A DNA stretch of 49,456 bases from Domibacillus tundrae. Its GTDB lineage: Bacteria; Bacillota; Bacilli; Bacillales; Domibacillaceae. The notes beneath the pieces are model-generated. The model worked only from the letters and a program-made list of their open reading frames with translations, did not search any database and was not told the DNA's origin. The position numbers and the translations under genes are program-made. The stretch spans positions 1 through 49,456 of the forward strand of contig NZ_LAJA01000018.1 in assembly GCF_000970675.1 (NCBI RefSeq), given 5' to 3'. Positions 34,371 to 42,985 of this stretch are shown here, in pieces (within the stretch, counting starts at the first letter, position 1; every line of letters begins with the position of its first letter).

Positions 34371-36314
34371 TTATACGTTCTCCTTTTCATGTTCGAAATA
34401 AAATCGGTAGGCGCCTTTTCCATTCTGTTTCACGTCATACATCGCCATGTCCGCTTTTTTGATCAATTGTTCTGGCGAATCTCCGTTATCAGGATACACG
34501 GAGATTCCGATGCTCGGCGTAAGAAAGAGGGCTTGGCCAGCCACATGATGCGGCTGGCTGATTAAACCAAGCAGCCGCATGGCCACATCCTGCACTTCCT
34601 CAAGTTTGGAAAACTCGCTGAGCAGAATCGCAAATTCATCGCCGCCTTGCCTTGAAGCCATATCACCCGTGCGAATCGATGAGAGCAGCCGGCTGCTGAC
34701 AGAAACGAGCAGATCATCGCCAGCATCGTGCCCTAACGTATCGTTAATCTTTTTAAATCCATCTAGGTCCATGTACAAAATCGCAAATGCTTTTTGGTTG
34801 TCCTGCACAAGCTTCATCAGCTTTTTTTCAAATGACAGCCGGTTCGGCAGACCGGTCAATCCGTCGTGATACGCTAAATGTTTCATTTGGCGCTGTTTGT
34901 TTTTTTGCTCAGTAATGTCTTTGCCAATGCCATAAATGCCGGTAACACGTCCGTCCACCACAATTGGAATGTTCGTGATATTAATAATAAATTGCTGGCC
35001 GGTTTGGCTGCGAAGAGTTACTTCAAATTCGCGTGCTTCTCCATTAAATAAGAACGGATAATGCGCCATAATCCGTTCTTTATCTTCATCTGCCACAAAG
35101 GAGGTGCTGAGCAGGCCAATCGCCTCGGTTTCATTTGAAAAACCGAGAAGGCTTGCAGCCGCCTGATTCATCGATTGAAAGCGGCCGTCAAGGTCCACCG
35201 AATAAGCGGCTTCCGGGTAATAATCAAATAATGAGCGGTAGCGCTGTTCGTTTATAGACAACTGATCAGAGCGCTGCAGCAATTGGTCATAAAGCGTACG
35301 ATTTTCCACAATGGTCACCGCTTGTCGGATCATGAGCAAAATAATCGAAACCGCCGCTCCGATCGTTAGCGCGTTAAAGCCGGCATAAAAGATCATAAAA
35401 ATAAACAGCACGGTGACCGAAGCATACGGAATGAGCAGGCGTATTATTGAGGTGCTTTTCAAGCGGGTCTCAGGTTCAGCCGGTGCATCCCCATACAGCC
35501 GGCCGGCAAGTGCAATCAATAAGGCAGATAAAATATACAGAGGGTCGGTTATATTTCCGGACTCATAGCCATTATTTAAAATGAAAAATAAATGAATGGA
35601 ATTAGCGAAAATCTGCACGAACAAGCCGAACAAAATAAAAAGCATTTCTTTTTTTGCCTGTGAATGATGTAAGCCGAAAAATAAGGTAGATACAGCCAGC
35701 AAAAGCCCAAGATCTGTCACAGGATAGCTGAGCGTGACAAGCAATTCAAACGGCGTTGCTGCTACATCCTCTAAAATATGCTGAATGAGAAAGTGCCAGC
35801 TGAAACTAATCGCAACGGTCATCGTGATCAGCATATCAAACACCAGGCGGACCGTCTGCACCGTAAGGCGTGTTTGTTTAAATTTGATCAGAATGGCAAG
35901 CGAATAAAATAAAACATGCGCAATAAAAAAGATATCCAGGAATCCAACTGTTGGTATCTTCATCCGCCAGAATGATTCAAATAGAAGCCATAGGCATTCT
36001 CCCAAAAAGTAGAACGTTAACCCAGAGGCCAGTAACTTCCAAAAAAATCGGTCTCGAACATGAGGGGATCTAATCATTTGCAACAGCCACACGAGGGCAA
36101 TGCCGATTGCGACGACCGACAGCACGTTTCCGCCGAGCGTCTTCATCCATTCCTGATCTTCGAAAACAAACAGCCAGCCGTAATAAATACTTATGTATAT
36201 GAAAATGAACAGCTTAACACGCGAGCCTGCATTCATAAACCGATCCTCCAAACGAAAAAGCCTTCTCAGTATTTTAGCATAAAAAGAAGCGATTTCGACG
36301 AACGGCTTTTTCAT
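34371..36314 (-). CDS. Membrane-bound PAS-GGDEF diguanylate cyclase
   Basis: A 647-aa protein with about eight or nine membrane helices in its first 340 residues, then a PAS domain (about 355-470) and a GGDEF domain (about 480-640). The active site GGDEF is intact (ASRQGGDEFAILL), and an RxxD inhibitory site (RTGD) lies exactly five residues before it, so product inhibition by c-di-GMP is expected. The membrane part is not a recognised MHYT or 7TMR module to me; it may sense a membrane-soluble signal. It is the likeliest dedicated c-di-GMP producer here, opposing the EAL proteins at 266 and 5858. It heads an operon with the HAD gene. Confidence 0.9.
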   Translation of the reverse strand: MKKPFVEIASFYAKILRRLFRLEDRFMNAGSRVKLFIFIYISIYYGWLFVFEDQEWMKTLGGNVLSVVAIGIALVWLLQMIRSPHVRDRFFWKLLASGLTFYFLGECLWLLFESFWRMKIPTVGFLDIFFIAHVLFYSLAILIKFKQTRLTVQTVRLVFDMLITMTVAISFSWHFLIQHILEDVAATPFELLVTLSYPVTDLGLLLAVSTLFFGLHHSQAKKEMLFILFGLFVQIFANSIHLFFILNNGYESGNITDPLYILSALLIALAGRLYGDAPAEPETRLKSTSIIRLLIPYASVTVLFIFMIFYAGFNALTIGAAVSIILLMIRQAVTIVENRTLYDQLLQRSDQLSINEQRYRSLFDYYPEAAYSVDLDGRFQSMNQAAASLLGFSNETEAIGLLSTSFVADEDKERIMAHYPFLFNGEAREFEVTLRSQTGQQFIINITNIPIVVDGRVTGIYGIGKDITEQKNKQRQMKHLAYHDGLTGLPNRLSFEKKLMKLVQDNQKAFAILYMDLDGFKKINDTLGHDAGDDLLVSVSSRLLSSIRTGDMASRQGGDEFAILLSEFSKLEEVQDVAMRLLGLISQPHHVAGQALFLTPSIGISVYPDNGDSPEQLIKKADMAMYDVKQNGKGAYRFYFEHEKENV

Positions 36315-36434
36315 GGTAGAGATTAGTTGAAAAACATCCCATTTTTTTGAAAAAGCACAAATAAGAAAAAAGCAGACAATAGGAAGCGAATTTAAAACAT
36401 AGAAGAGATTTGTCGGAAAATATTTATTATTTCA

Positions 36435-36448
36435 TGTAAACGGTTTAC
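36435..36448 (+). promoter_or_regulatory. cre-like site upstream of ackA
   Basis: TGTAAACGGTTTAC: the left half fits the catabolite-responsive element consensus TGWAANCGNTNWCA, while the last two bases do not. B. subtilis ackA is activated by CcpA through an upstream cre, and this site lies 84 bp before the ackA start. A weak TTGTCT-17-TATATA promoter may follow. Confidence 0.45.
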
Positions 36449-36531
36449 GAGAGAAGGAATGCTTGCTATTTTGTCTGGAACACGTTATTCCTATATATAG
36501 AGATAAATTGTTCGATCACGAGGAGGATATA

Positions 36532-37725
36532 ATGTCTAAAGTAATTGCGATTAACGCAGGAAGTTCATCATTAAAATTTCAGCTGTTTGAAATGCCCATG
36601 GAAACGGTGCTGACGAAAGGACTTGTTGAGAGAATCGGCTTGACAGAGTCTGTTTTTTCGATTACAAAACCCGACGGCACAACAGACACAGAAGTAACGG
36701 ACATTCCGGATCATGCAGTCGCGGTTCAAATGCTGCTGTCGAAGCTTGTCTCCAACGGCATCGTCGCGTCCCTTGACGAAATCGACGGCATCGGCCACCG
36801 CGTCGTTCACGGCGGCGAAAAATTCGACGATTCGGCGATTATCGATGAGGCAACGCTTACGGAAATTGAAGAGCTGTCAGAACTCGCACCGCTTCATAAC
36901 CCGGCGAACGTAACGGGCATCCGCGCATTTCGCGCCGTGCTGCCAAGCGTACCGGCCGTCGCGGTATTTGATACGGCGTTCCACCAGACAATGCCGGAAA
37001 AATCATTTTTATATAGCCTGCCATATGAATATTACAAAGACTACGGCATCCGTAAATACGGCTTTCATGGCACATCGCACAAATATGTATCTGAGCGCGC
37101 AGCGGCACTGCTTGGCCGTCCAATCGAGCATTTGCGCTTAATTTCATGCCACCTTGGCAACGGTGCCAGCATCGCGGCGATCGAAGGCGGGAAATCAATT
37201 GATACATCGATGGGCTTCACACCGCTTGCCGGCGTTGCCATGGGAACACGCTCCGGTAACATCGACCCAGCGTTAATGCCCTTTATTATGGAAAAAACCG
37301 GCCAGACAGCGGACGAAGTGTTAGACACATTGAACAAAAAAAGCGGTATGCTTGGCGTATCCGGCGTGTCAAGTGATCTTCGCGACTTGTCAAAAGCAGC
37401 TGAAGAAGGCAATGAACGTGCGGTTACAGCGCTTGAAGTATTCGCAAGCCGTATCCACAAATACATCGGTTCCTACGCAGCGCGCATGTCCGGTGTGGAC
37501 GCCATCATTTTTACAGCAGGAATTGGTGAAAATGACATTGCATCACGGGCACGCATTATGCGCGGCCTTGAATTTATGGGCGTTTACTGGGACCCGGCAC
37601 TAAACAACGTGCGCGGTGAGGAACAATTTATCAGCTACCCGCACTCACCAGTGAAAGTCATCGTCATTCCAACAAACGAAGAAGTGATGATTGCCCGTGA
37701 CGTTTCTCGTTTAGCAGGCGTGTAA
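36532..37725 (+). CDS. ackA: Acetate kinase
   Basis: A 397-aa enzyme that interconverts acetate + ATP and acetyl phosphate + ADP in overflow metabolism. Signatures: [12 protein letters not shown] at the N-terminus, HRVVHGGE, the catalytic Asp/Arg region [23 protein letters not shown], and the C-terminal GIGEND nucleotide loop. The ATG at 36532 has GAGGAGG upstream; the frame is open 23 codons further up without a ribosome binding site. Its last 113 bp, together with 42 bp beyond the stop, are duplicated 9.3 kb downstream: an integrative element uses this 3' end as attachment site and leaves the reading frame intact. Confidence 0.96.
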   Translation: MSKVIAINAGSSSLKFQLFEMPMETVLTKGLVERIGLTESVFSITKPDGTTDTEVTDIPDHAVAVQMLLSKLVSNGIVASLDEIDGIGHRVVHGGEKFDDSAIIDEATLTEIEELSELAPLHNPANVTGIRAFRAVLPSVPAVAVFDTAFHQTMPEKSFLYSLPYEYYKDYGIRKYGFHGTSHKYVSERAAALLGRPIEHLRLISCHLGNGASIAAIEGGKSIDTSMGFTPLAGVAMGTRSGNIDPALMPFIMEKTGQTADEVLDTLNKKSGMLGVSGVSSDLRDLSKAAEEGNERAVTALEVFASRIHKYIGSYAARMSGVDAIIFTAGIGENDIASRARIMRGLEFMGVYWDPALNNVRGEEQFISYPHSPVKVIVIPTNEEVMIARDVSRLAGV

Positions 37726-37767
37726 GGCGTTTCTTCAACGTTTAGCGTGAATGCTTGGTGATGGTTA
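37613..37767 (+). repeat. Attachment-site repeat of element A, left copy (ackA 3' end)
   Basis: 155 bp covering the last 113 bp of ackA and 42 bp downstream. It matches 46910-47064 at 152 of 155 positions; all three mismatches are in the first 45 bp, and the remaining stretch through the stop codon is identical. Crossover therefore probably fell in the identical part. Confidence 0.9.
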
Positions 37768-37838
37768 CAGGTCGGGAAATGGGCTTTTAAATAGCATATT
37801 TGGTGAAATAAAACCATGACCAGAATTTCACCTTTGAA

Positions 37839-37882
37839 CCCTCTTATGTGTTGAAAACCATCACACACTAAGGGGGTTTTTT
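37839..37882 (+). terminator. ackA terminator, also carrying the recombinase ribosome binding site
   Basis: CCCTCTTA (37839-37846) pairs with TAAGGGGG (37869-37876), and TGTGT (37847-37851) with ACACA (37863-37867), one C bulged, then six T. The AGGGGG of the right arm is 8 nt before the recombinase TTG start. Confidence 0.75.
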
Positions 37883-37884
37883 CA

Positions 37885-38904
37885 TTGGTAAAAAAGAGAA
37901 GAAAAACACAGGTGCAGGAATCACTGTCGATTGAAAAAGCAAGAGAGGTTATCATAAGAATTAAGAAGCTTGAGGGTCTATCAAAGCATACTCTGGAGAA
38001 CTATCAGAAGCTGTTTAATGACCTTGAACGTTGCTTTTCCAAAAGAAAGCTCGTTTCCAACTTTACCATTGAAGATGCCAGACGCTTTATTGACTGGCAA
38101 TTGAATGAAAAAGAGCAATTCAAAGAAGTGCGATTCAGACAGGATAAGAAAATTGGTGTCTCGATCGGTTCAGCTAATTCGTATCTTCAGTATGCCAAAG
38201 CCGCTTTCAATACACTTCAAGATGAAGGATACCTTGAAGAGAATGTATGGGAGTCATTAAAGAATATTAGGAGGCAGCAGGAGCAGGTTGACACGCTTTC
38301 TGAGGATGAGATTACAAGGATGTTAAACGTGTTAGATCGAACGTGGTATGCGGATTTCCGGGCTTATGTACTGCTTCATACGTTATTGGATACCTTTGGG
38401 CGGATTACTGAAGTGCTGAGTATTAAAAAGAAGGATATCGATTATCAAAATGCCTCTATCACATTTCAACAGACGAAAAACAATTTGTTCAGGATTGTTC
38501 CTATTACAACGAGAACATTAGATTTGCTTGAACAGTTAATCCGTGAAACAGAGGAGTTTGATTCTGAGTATATCTTTTTAACGAATACGGGAAAACCGCT
38601 GGTGAGCGGCACAGTGCGAAAGCAGCTAAGAGACATTGCCGAAAAGGCAGGGGTCAAACGAAGAATCTATCCTCACTTATTCAGGCATACAGCATCTAAA
38701 ATGTTTCTGGAACAGGGAGGCTCGATGAGGGTGCTCCAGAAAATCCTAGGGCATCGTGATATTCAAACTACAATGATCTACTCTCACGTATTTGACACGA
38801 CTATAAAGAGTCAGCACGAGCAGTTTTCACCTATTAAGCATTTGGATGAGAAGCAGGGTTACAAAACAAGAACAAACAAAAAAGGCAGGCTAAAGAGACA
38901 ATGA
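37885..38904 (+). CDS. Tyrosine recombinase of element A (intact)
   Basis: A 339-aa site-specific recombinase, starting at TTG (37885). A SAM-like core-binding domain (about 20-115; LSKHTLENYQKLFNDLERCF) precedes the catalytic domain. Catalytic residues: Arg in TFGRITEVLSI, HLFRHTASKM (HxxR), LGHRDIQTTMIYSHV (His and nucleophile Tyr). The ribosome binding site AGGGGG lies inside the ackA terminator hairpin, so translation may be possible only when the hairpin opens. It lies 117 bp inside the left attachment repeat and is the probable integrase of element A. It is about 60-70% similar by eye to the broken copy at 47172. Confidence 0.9.
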   Translation: MVKKRRKTQVQESLSIEKAREVIIRIKKLEGLSKHTLENYQKLFNDLERCFSKRKLVSNFTIEDARRFIDWQLNEKEQFKEVRFRQDKKIGVSIGSANSYLQYAKAAFNTLQDEGYLEENVWESLKNIRRQQEQVDTLSEDEITRMLNVLDRTWYADFRAYVLLHTLLDTFGRITEVLSIKKKDIDYQNASITFQQTKNNLFRIVPITTRTLDLLEQLIRETEEFDSEYIFLTNTGKPLVSGTVRKQLRDIAEKAGVKRRIYPHLFRHTASKMFLEQGGSMRVLQKILGHRDIQTTMIYSHVFDTTIKSQHEQFSPIKHLDEKQGYKTRTNKKGRLKRQ

Positions 38905-38942
38905 GGAAATAAGGGAGCTAAACCGCTTCGTTTCACCTGCTC

Positions 38943-39167
38943 AATCATGACAACCTTCATGAGGACTGCATGAACATTATCTTAAACGACCTCGTTGAAC
39001 TCATGGACCCACGCTACATTGAAGTATGGGGCAAATTCACGCCTCGTGGCGGCATTTCCATCGATCCGTACACGAACTACGGCAAGCCGGGGACGAAGTA
39101 CGAAAAAATGGCGGAGTACCGGATGATGAATCATGACTTGTATCCAGAGACGGTGGATAATCGGTAA
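38943..39167 (+). pseudogene. queF: queF 3' end carried by element B
   Basis: Codes for the last 75 residues of 7-cyano-7-deazaguanine reductase (queuosine pathway). [11 protein letters not shown] is followed by the highly conserved [32 protein letters not shown] and [18 protein letters not shown] to a normal stop. No upstream part of queF is present; the preceding DNA is recombinase tail and spacer with at most weak resemblance. The 19-bp core of element B (38956-38974) is its FHEDCM-type codons. It is best read as the replacement gene end that element B carries in its attachment site. It cannot make an active enzyme. Confidence 0.85.
38956..38974 (+). repeat. Core repeat of element B, left copy
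   Basis: TTCATGAGGACTGCATGAA, identical to 46389-46407. It is part of the queF coding sequence (codons for HEDCM). Confidence 0.8.
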
Positions 39168-39186
39168 GGGGCAGGAAAAACGAGCG

Positions 39187-39291
39187 TGGTCACACGAAAT
39201 TGGCTTAAATGTGACCACGAAAACAACTTTTTTTCGAAAAATGTGACCAAAAATGTGACCAACAGAAGTACAAAATAAGGTGATGTGACCA
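39187..39291. repeat. Integrase arm-type repeats of element B
   Basis: TGTGACCA occurs at 39210, 39242, 39254 and 39284 on the plus strand and once inverted at 39187-39194. Matching GTGACCA copies at 46316 and 46328 lie at the end of the element B integrase gene. Such clusters beside the core are typical of arm-binding sites of two-domain tyrosine integrases. Confidence 0.6.
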
Positions 39292-39307
39292 CGCATTATA
39301 CGTATAA

Positions 39308-39338
39308 AGAGACATCTCTATTTGGAGATGTCTTTTTT
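39308..39338 (+). terminator. Terminator hairpin inside element B
   Basis: AGACATCTC (39310-39318) pairs with GAGATGTCT (39325-39333), then T. Confidence 0.75.
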
Positions 39339-39391
39339 ATTAACAAGTATGTTTGTGAATAAATTTCTCACCCTTTCATTATACATTCTGT

Positions 39392-39547
39392 TGTAGGCTG
39401 GCGATGTCCGGCACGAGTGCTTTTGCTATCCAAACGTTAATGAGACACAAAAAAATTAATGTGACGATGCGTTACGTTGCAATGTGGGGAAATGAACTGA
39501 GGGAGCAAAATGATAAGTACAATCCGCTTAACTTTTTAGATATTTAA
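39392..39547 (+). pseudogene. C-terminal remnant of a tyrosine recombinase
   Basis: Fifty codons to a stop, reading SAFAIQTLMRHKKINVTMRY and then VAMWGNELREQNDKYNPLNF. This is the last helix set of a tyrosine recombinase (LMRHKKINVTMRYV holds the second His and the nucleophile Tyr; the NPLNFLDI tail is common in transposon-type enzymes). It belongs to a family different from the recombinases at 37885 and 45171. No start; the rest of the gene is missing. Confidence 0.6.
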
Positions 39548-39630
39548 TCGATTACAAAAGACTACACATAAGAAATCCTTCATGCTTCCCCTGTCAAAGG
39601 TGGCATGAAGGTTATTATTTAAAGATGTAG

Positions 39631-39768
39631 TTATTCTTGCTGCTCGGACACATACAGCAGCCCCTTTTTTTCTATCTGCTTCTTCAATTCCTCGGCAAAG
39701 GGGATTGAAGAATGAATAGTAAATATTGCATTCGAACTGTAATCTTTAAATAGGATGTTCTCAATATG
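39631..39768 (-). pseudogene. Fragment of an unidentified gene
   Basis: A 45-codon frame without a start (HIENILFKDYSSNAIFTIHS ... FAEELKKQIEKKGLLYVSEQ). Composition looks like real protein, and the frame ends near a hairpin (39577-39611). Family unknown; it may be chance. Confidence 0.3.
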
Positions 39769-39959
39769 CTATGGACATTTAATTACTAAAATGTATACTC
39801 TTAGTATTGGGTAAATTGGTTCGAATCTACAAAAAGTCCAATTGTATTATAGAGTGCCTAGAGATAGAGTAGATAGCCGGATATAACACAGAGAGCGTTC
39901 TAAAGTGACTTACTATTTAAGTGGGTTACTAACGTGTCAGGGAGGAAGATGAATTAAGT

Positions 39960-40967
39960 ATGATACAGAGAGATTTTATGAAAATGGGCAGGTTGCTGAC
40001 AAAACTTGTCGCAGTGCCGCTATCCTTTACCATACTGAGCGGCTGTTCAAACAGTGATTCTGCTGTAGCATCAAAAATGATTGACAGCATTGAAGAAAAA
40101 AACTATGGAACAGCTGAAGAAATTTATGAGAGGGCTTTAGCGGAGGCAACGACAAAAGAACAAGAGGAAATAAATCAGACCGTCTCCAACACACTCCAGG
40201 ATTATTTAAAAGAAAAGCACAAACAGCTGAAAGATGGAGATATTTCCGAAGCCAACTTCTATAATACAGTCACGGAAATTGAAGCGTTGGTGATTGACGA
40301 TAAAGATCTCTCCACAAAAATAGAGTCTTATAAAAGAAAAAAAGATGTAGCAATAAAAGATGTAGCAATAAAAGATGTAGCAATAAAAGAAAGAAACGTT
40401 TATACTGCCTCGGACATAATGGTTGCAATTGAAGAAAAAGATTATGAAGAGGCCACAGCTATGTATCAAGAAACTATAACAGGAATCTCAGAAGACAAAA
40501 GAAAGAAATTTGATCAATCTATAACCGATACAATTAAACCTTATATTGAAGGCAGGTACGCTAAAATTGGTCATGAAGCAGACACAGAAGCTGCAATTGT
40601 AGGAATGTTAAAAAGCATCTTGGAAAACAATATCGGTGGAAACACTTTAGCCAGCGTGATCGATTCATACCTTGCACCAAAAGAAACAACAAATAGTGGT
40701 GGTGCACAATCCGAAACGATTATTGAAGCGGGTGATTTAGAAGAAAATTCACCGTATACAGAAGAGGAGCTTAACGGCGATCCGCAGGCACCTTCTACAA
40801 ATCCAAATGACTACAATGAGAACGGCGAATATGTTCCAGCGGATGGTCCTTCCGATAATCCTGAAGACTATAACAGCGGTGGAGAATACAAGCCAGTGGA
40901 AGACATGACACAGGAAGAAATTGAAGCGGAGCTTGGCGGAATGCTTGAAGGAAGTTTAGTTCCATAA
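39960..40967 (+). CDS. Cargo lipoprotein with internal 15-bp repeats
   Basis: A 335-aa exported protein of unknown function. The signal peptide ends at a lipobox (TILSGC), with a short mature segment of Ser/Asn/Asp. Two similar helical units follow: MIDSIEEKNYGTAEEIYERAL and IMVAIEEKDYEEATAMYQET, about 105 residues apart, so the body is probably an internal duplication. Between them the peptide DVAIK occurs three times from three exact 15-bp repeats (40344-40388). The C-terminus is acidic with two NPxDYNxxGEYxP motifs. GGGAGGAAG precedes the first ATG at a longish distance; starts at 39978 or 39984 are also possible. Strong terminator follows. Confidence 0.75.
   Translation: MIQRDFMKMGRLLTKLVAVPLSFTILSGCSNSDSAVASKMIDSIEEKNYGTAEEIYERALAEATTKEQEEINQTVSNTLQDYLKEKHKQLKDGDISEANFYNTVTEIEALVIDDKDLSTKIESYKRKKDVAIKDVAIKDVAIKERNVYTASDIMVAIEEKDYEEATAMYQETITGISEDKRKKFDQSITDTIKPYIEGRYAKIGHEADTEAAIVGMLKSILENNIGGNTLASVIDSYLAPKETTNSGGAQSETIIEAGDLEENSPYTEEELNGDPQAPSTNPNDYNENGEYVPADGPSDNPEDYNSGGEYKPVEDMTQEEIEAELGGMLEGSLVP
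40344..40388 (+). repeat. Three 15-bp tandem repeats inside the lipoprotein gene
   Basis: GATGTAGCAATAAAA three times without a mismatch, coding DVAIK x3. In-frame and recent-looking; slippage could change copy number without breaking the gene. Confidence 0.9.
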
Positions 40968-40978
40968 TGATGATTGTA

Positions 40979-41010
40979 AGACCCCTCAAAAAAAGAGGGG
41001 TCTTATTTTG
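40979..41010 (+). terminator. Terminator after the cargo lipoprotein
   Basis: AAGACCCCTC (40979-40988) pairs perfectly with GAGGGGTCTT (40995-41004), then ATTTTG. The following 280 bp (to 41290) have no firm gene; a 36-codon minus-strand frame at 41068-41178 (ending FARTTFENGH) looks protein-like but has no start. Confidence 0.85.
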
Positions 41011-41291
41011 GTTTTGCCGCTTATCATTTAAAATCTCACATATGGTTGAGGAAGAAGAGTGGGGTGTTTAATGACCATTTTCGAAAGTTGTTCTAGCAAA
41101 ACAGGCATAAGTACCTCCTTCCCCGCAATCAGCCTCATTTCTCACACGTGCAAATGCTTTAGCAGCATGATTAAAACCTGCTTAATAAACATGTTTTTTT
41201 CGTATGGTTTGCGTGTGAATAAAATTGGATTTTTATCTCGAGCATATATCATTTATTTATATGTACGTCAATAGGTATATAGCATATTTAT

Positions 41292-41436
41292 TTGACAAAT
41301 TGATGAATAAATGATATAATAAGAGAGTAGTCAAGAGAAGTTGTTGACTACATATCTAAGAATAATTGATTTGAAAAATCGATTCGTTGGCTAAAGCATA
41401 TCTTATCCTTGCCTTCAAATAGTGAAGGCTTTTTGT
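41292..41436 (+). promoter_or_regulatory. Consensus promoter with hairpin leader and internal terminator
   Basis: TTGACA (41292-41297)-17-TATAAT (41315-41320) is a perfect sigma-A promoter. The transcript would begin with a stem GTAGTCAA (41327-41334) / TTGACTAC (41344-41351) and then meet a terminator-like hairpin GCCTTCA (41411-41417) / TGAAGGC (41423-41429) with a T-run. The next gene starts at 41485. It could be an attenuated leader or a separate small RNA of about 110 nt. Confidence 0.7.
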
Positions 41437-41484
41437 GCTTTATACAATTAGAAGCGTTTTCAAAGTAAAGGGGGAGTACAACAA

Positions 41485-41670
41485 TTGAATCAAGGGTTTT
41501 TCTTTTGCTATGACAGAAAGCTAATGATGTGTTTGAAAGGAGAAGGATTGACATTTATAACATGTGCATTACATGAAACAACTCATAACAAGTTTTGGCT
41601 ATTTGAAAGAAGTCCAGAGTTGGACAAAGCGTTAAGTAAAATTGTTAAGCAAATTAAAAAAGGGGATTAG
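41485..41670 (+). CDS. DUF5659-like small protein
   Basis: A 61-aa protein starting at TTG, with AAGGGGGAG (41468-41476) 8 nt upstream. FFFCYDRKLMMCLKGEGLTF ... THNKFWLFERSPELDKALSK has the spacing of DUF5659 proteins (CY, a middle Gly, WLFE, then a C-terminal helix), small proteins found on mobile elements. It ends 4 bp before the GTG of the next gene, and the two are probably coupled. Confidence 0.6.
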   Translation: MNQGFFFCYDRKLMMCLKGEGLTFITCALHETTHNKFWLFERSPELDKALSKIVKQIKKGD

Positions 41671-41674
41671 GCAA

Positions 41675-42649
41675 GTGGGAAAGAGATTAACAGAAAAAGA
41701 GTTAAAAATGATGATAGACTATAATGACAAGGAGAACTATTTGTTGATGCCGAACGAAATTATTGAAATACTGGTAAAGGATAAAGAATTGAATAAGGTG
41801 AAAGCACCTCATATTGCGGTTGCTTATATATATGTCTTTTTGGTTACATGGCTTTATCGTTATGCTAAATATGGAATGATGGAATTGGACAATGTAACAG
41901 ATAAAGCAATCAAGAAAATCATGGGTATTGCTGAAACAAGTAGTGAATATACCTACATCTTTAAAAAAGGTGGCGTGCTTGACCGTTTAGGTATTACAGC
42001 AACACATTCATTTAAAAAAGCACCTGTGGAATGGTTTCCAGATGAAGATGGAGATTATGGTTTCCCCCAATTCGCTTTCTTTGAAGAGTGGGATGAAGAA
42101 TTAAGGAAGCTTTGGACAAATGGAGAAAAGCTTAAAAGACGCCAGATTAAAGAACCATTACTGGCAACAGGTTACAGAAATCCATTGAACGAAGAAGACA
42201 TAAAAAAAGGGGAAGAAACGGATTACAACGGCACATTCTATGAAGGGGGAAAAGAGTACACTCACATGGTTGGTATGGATGCTTTTATAAAATGTATGAC
42301 TACAGAAGGCTTAGGAATTAATGCTTTCTACATGCTTTCATTCCTGCGTAGTCGTTATGGTAAAAATACTGATGTGAGCATTTCATTGGAAACTATTTCG
42401 GCGGAGAGTGGTATTAAGCCAAGTACAAGAGACGCAGTATTGAAAATGCTTAAAGCGTATCATATGCTTGCTTGTATACCAGCTGATTTTTGTCTAGAGC
42501 GTGGAGATTATAAAACCGACGCCAGTACATACTGTTTGATAGAAGATAAAACAGAGTGGAACACAGAACCAAACTATACTTTTCCGAAACGCAAAGTATA
42601 CCACGTTACAAAGCACCTTGATTATAAAGAACCTGTTGAAGAAATTTAA
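41675..42649 (+). CDS. Replication-initiator-like protein of element B (tentative)
   Basis: A 324-aa basic/acidic protein of unproven function. The GTG at 41675 is chosen because AAGGGG (41660-41665) lies 9 nt upstream. The first 110 residues include a helical block (HIAVAYIYVFLVTWLYRYAK), and a second part (about 205-285) reads GINAFYMLSFLRSRY ... SISLETISAESGIKPSTRDAVLKMLKAYHML, cited by its core SGIKPSTRDAVLKML: a winged-helix arrangement like that of plasmid and phage replication initiators or DnaD-type proteins. The place behind a controlled promoter and before a foldable element fits an autonomous replication module. A transcription regulator is the main alternative. Confidence 0.45.
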   Translation: MGKRLTEKELKMMIDYNDKENYLLMPNEIIEILVKDKELNKVKAPHIAVAYIYVFLVTWLYRYAKYGMMELDNVTDKAIKKIMGIAETSSEYTYIFKKGGVLDRLGITATHSFKKAPVEWFPDEDGDYGFPQFAFFEEWDEELRKLWTNGEKLKRRQIKEPLLATGYRNPLNEEDIKKGEETDYNGTFYEGGKEYTHMVGMDAFIKCMTTEGLGINAFYMLSFLRSRYGKNTDVSISLETISAESGIKPSTRDAVLKMLKAYHMLACIPADFCLERGDYKTDASTYCLIEDKTEWNTEPNYTFPKRKVYHVTKHLDYKEPVEEI

Positions 42650-42803
42650 AAGGTACGAAATTAGAAGTATATTAATATATACATATGTATTGATAAACAA
42701 ATAAGTCTTATTGGGTAGCAAGTGATTAATATATATTAATTTACCTCGAATATCATACGTTTTAAAAACATTTAAGAAGAACACAGCAAGCGGTAGAGTA
42801 TTT

Positions 42804-42891
42804 GGAATTTTCGATTAGCACTAGGTTGGCAGTTTGAACATAAAAACACAGAACCCTAGCAAGGGGAAACATAATGCTAATCGAGTATTCC
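42804..42891 (+). other. 88-nt foldable element (candidate structured RNA or replication origin)
   Basis: Nested pairing: GGAAT (42804-42808) with ATTCC (42887-42891); CGATTAGCA (42812-42820) with TGCTAATCG (42875-42883); CTAGG (42821-42825) with CCTAG (42855-42859). A 29-nt loop and a 15-nt one-sided bulge (42860-42874) complete it. There is no T-run, so it is not a terminator. It sits in the 336-bp gap between the initiator-like gene and the DUF5677-like gene; upstream in the same gap is a 14-bp palindrome TTAATATATATTAA (about 42727-42740). Confidence 0.55.
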
Positions 42892-42985
42892 GCAATATGG
42901 TATTGGTGAGAGAGAAGAGTAACGCAGTTAATATTGTTTGAAGAAACCGGTGGTACTTTTCATTTCAATACAAAGGAGAGTATTT

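Noticed and set aside
41068-41178. Minus-strand 36-codon frame (ending FARTTFENGH)
   Set aside because: It looks protein-like, but there is no start and no recognisable family; short enough to be chance.
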